Of a stretch of DNA of 64,000 nt, positions 62,936-64,000 are shown one piece after another. The position numbers were made by a program, and so were the translations under genes. This stretch comes from Numida meleagris (lineage: Eukaryota; Chordata; Aves; Galliformes; Numididae). Where the stretch lies: contig NC_034413.1 in assembly GCF_002078875.1 (NCBI RefSeq), positions 64,582,252 through 64,646,251 of the forward strand, read 5' to 3'. The stretch's first letter is position 1. Each line of letters begins with the position of its first letter. The notes beneath the pieces were generated by a model. That model was not told the DNA's origin. It saw only the letters and a program-made list of their open reading frames with translations, and did not search any database.

Positions 62936-64000
62936 CAAGCTTTTCTGAAGGCAGACAGAAATTTGGTACTGATCTGGATGGGAAGAAGGTGCAGGCCCCC
63001 AAATGCAGAGCAGTGATTCCGTCCTGTGGCACTGGAGCTCTGAATGAGAAATACTAATTTGGGGGAGAAAAGGGAGGAGAGGCATGCCATGTTTTGATCC
63101 CCTTGGAACTATCAGTAAGCACACGTCTGACTTGAACTGTGGGTTACATTTTAAATCTAACAACAATTCTTATCAATTCACCTATTATCTGTAAATTGAT
63201 TTATCAGTGTAAGATTGCTGCAACATGCAGTAGAACTATTTATTACATGCTTCACACTGAGGCTTGCTCCAACTACTACTAAACAAACCAGGTACACTTC
63301 AGCTAACTTGGATCTCACTCAAAAATACTTACTCTGTGCTGGCATCATAAAAAAGAGATTAACAGAACTGAAGAGACAGACAATAGGGCTTATGTGCCGA
63401 AAACTCGGCTTCTTTTTCCATGTTAATCTCTTAGGAGACCCCCATGACTGAGAACCTTACCATCTTTAAGCCTATCATAGCTACACCACTGCTGACTGAA
63501 GATGTTAAGGAGATTAATCCAGACTCTAATAATATTTATCTAAGCATTGCTATAAATATCGCTCTTAGAAAAGCTTTTCCTTGCCAAGGGAGAGAGAAGC
63601 TCACAAACTGATAGATCCCAGCCTACCCAACCTTCACTCTAGCACAAATCCAAAAGCACCCAACAAAATGAACAATAAACACCCAAGTATATTTCTACTA
63701 CTCTACAAAATAAATCCTTAAGAAAGCACTGCCATCCTCTGTTCTATGTGCATTAATGCTGCAGTGATGAGTGACAGAACAAGCTTTTTTCAAAAATAAT
63801 TTTACTAGTTATGAAAAAAATTGACCCTTGCTTTGACAGAAGTATCTCCATTCCAGAAAAATGCCAGTAAAATAAAAGATTTCTAAAATCTTTTAATAGC
63901 TCATTTGCTTTCCCCCAGCTTTACAAGCTGGTTTTCTCCCTCACTGTAATGCACGCTGTTGGAGACCCCAGTATCTTTCCCCACTGCTGCTTTCACAGAT

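Larger units (their letters stand above)
47592..64000 (-). other. NCKAP5: NCKAP5 intron (partial), upstream of the 64-nt exon
   Basis: Noncoding DNA on the 5' side of the exon at 47528-47591, at least 16.4 kb; it may also contain undetected small upstream exons. In mammals the preceding coding exon encodes a segment ending near HRSLW. I looked for its donor side on the minus strand and did not find it, so it probably lies past position 64000. Contents: T17 at 48007-48023, GC-richer patches near 49.82-50.17 and 56.69-56.85 kb, A13 at 51982, a CR1 fragment at 52.1 kb (minus), the G12/G-quadruplex block at 55.49-55.58 kb, a candidate alternative exon at 55668-55765, polypurine tracts at 57059 and 62895, and one ambiguous base at 62276. 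Confidence 0.7.

Noticed and set aside
1..64000. CRISPR array, bacterial operon, prophage or tRNA/rRNA genes
   Set aside because: No regularly spaced direct repeats, no operon-like tandem ORFs and no tRNA/rRNA sequence seen; splice sites and avian transposons show vertebrate nuclear DNA.

Overview
This window is AT-rich vertebrate nuclear DNA, most likely from a galliform bird such as chicken. The signs are several 3'-end fragments of CR1 LINEs of the avian type, a decayed mariner-family DNA transposon resembling chicken Galluhop/Mariner1_GG, and two spliced coding exons of a conserved vertebrate gene separated by very long introns. No bacterial-type gene organisation is present. Most open reading frames are short chance ORFs in intronic DNA.

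The only coding content I can support is two internal exons on the minus strand of NCKAP5 (Nck-associated protein 5): a 64-nt exon at 47591-47528 and a 134-nt exon at 25926-25793. Both have canonical AG/GT splice sites and compatible phase. Spliced together they give about 65 residues of continuous charged coiled coil from the N-terminal part of the protein. The window is therefore mostly three introns: at least 16.4 kb upstream of the first exon (47592-64000), 21.6 kb between the exons (25927-47527), and at least 25.8 kb downstream (1-25792). I found neither the start-codon exon nor the following coding exons; both probably lie outside the window.

The introns hold at least five CR1 fragments (near 3.7, 6.8, 30.8, 38.9-39.1 and 52.1 kb), one truncated mariner copy (44480-44931) whose transposase frame carries a stop that looks like CpG decay, microsatellites, homopolymer runs and long polypurine tracts. 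A G12 run lies beside a G-quadruplex motif near 55.5 kb, and there are a few compact hairpins. AT-rich, homeobox-site-like stretches (about 32.6, 33.9, 42.7, 50.4 and 58.9 kb) could be conserved enhancers but cannot be confirmed without alignment.

I did not find a convincing novel biological system. The observations most worth checking are a splice-signal-flanked 98-nt candidate exon at 55765-55668 on the NCKAP5 strand, the G12/G-quadruplex block, the 41-nt polypurine tract at 62.9 kb, and a CpG-rich paired E-box cluster near 17.9 kb.
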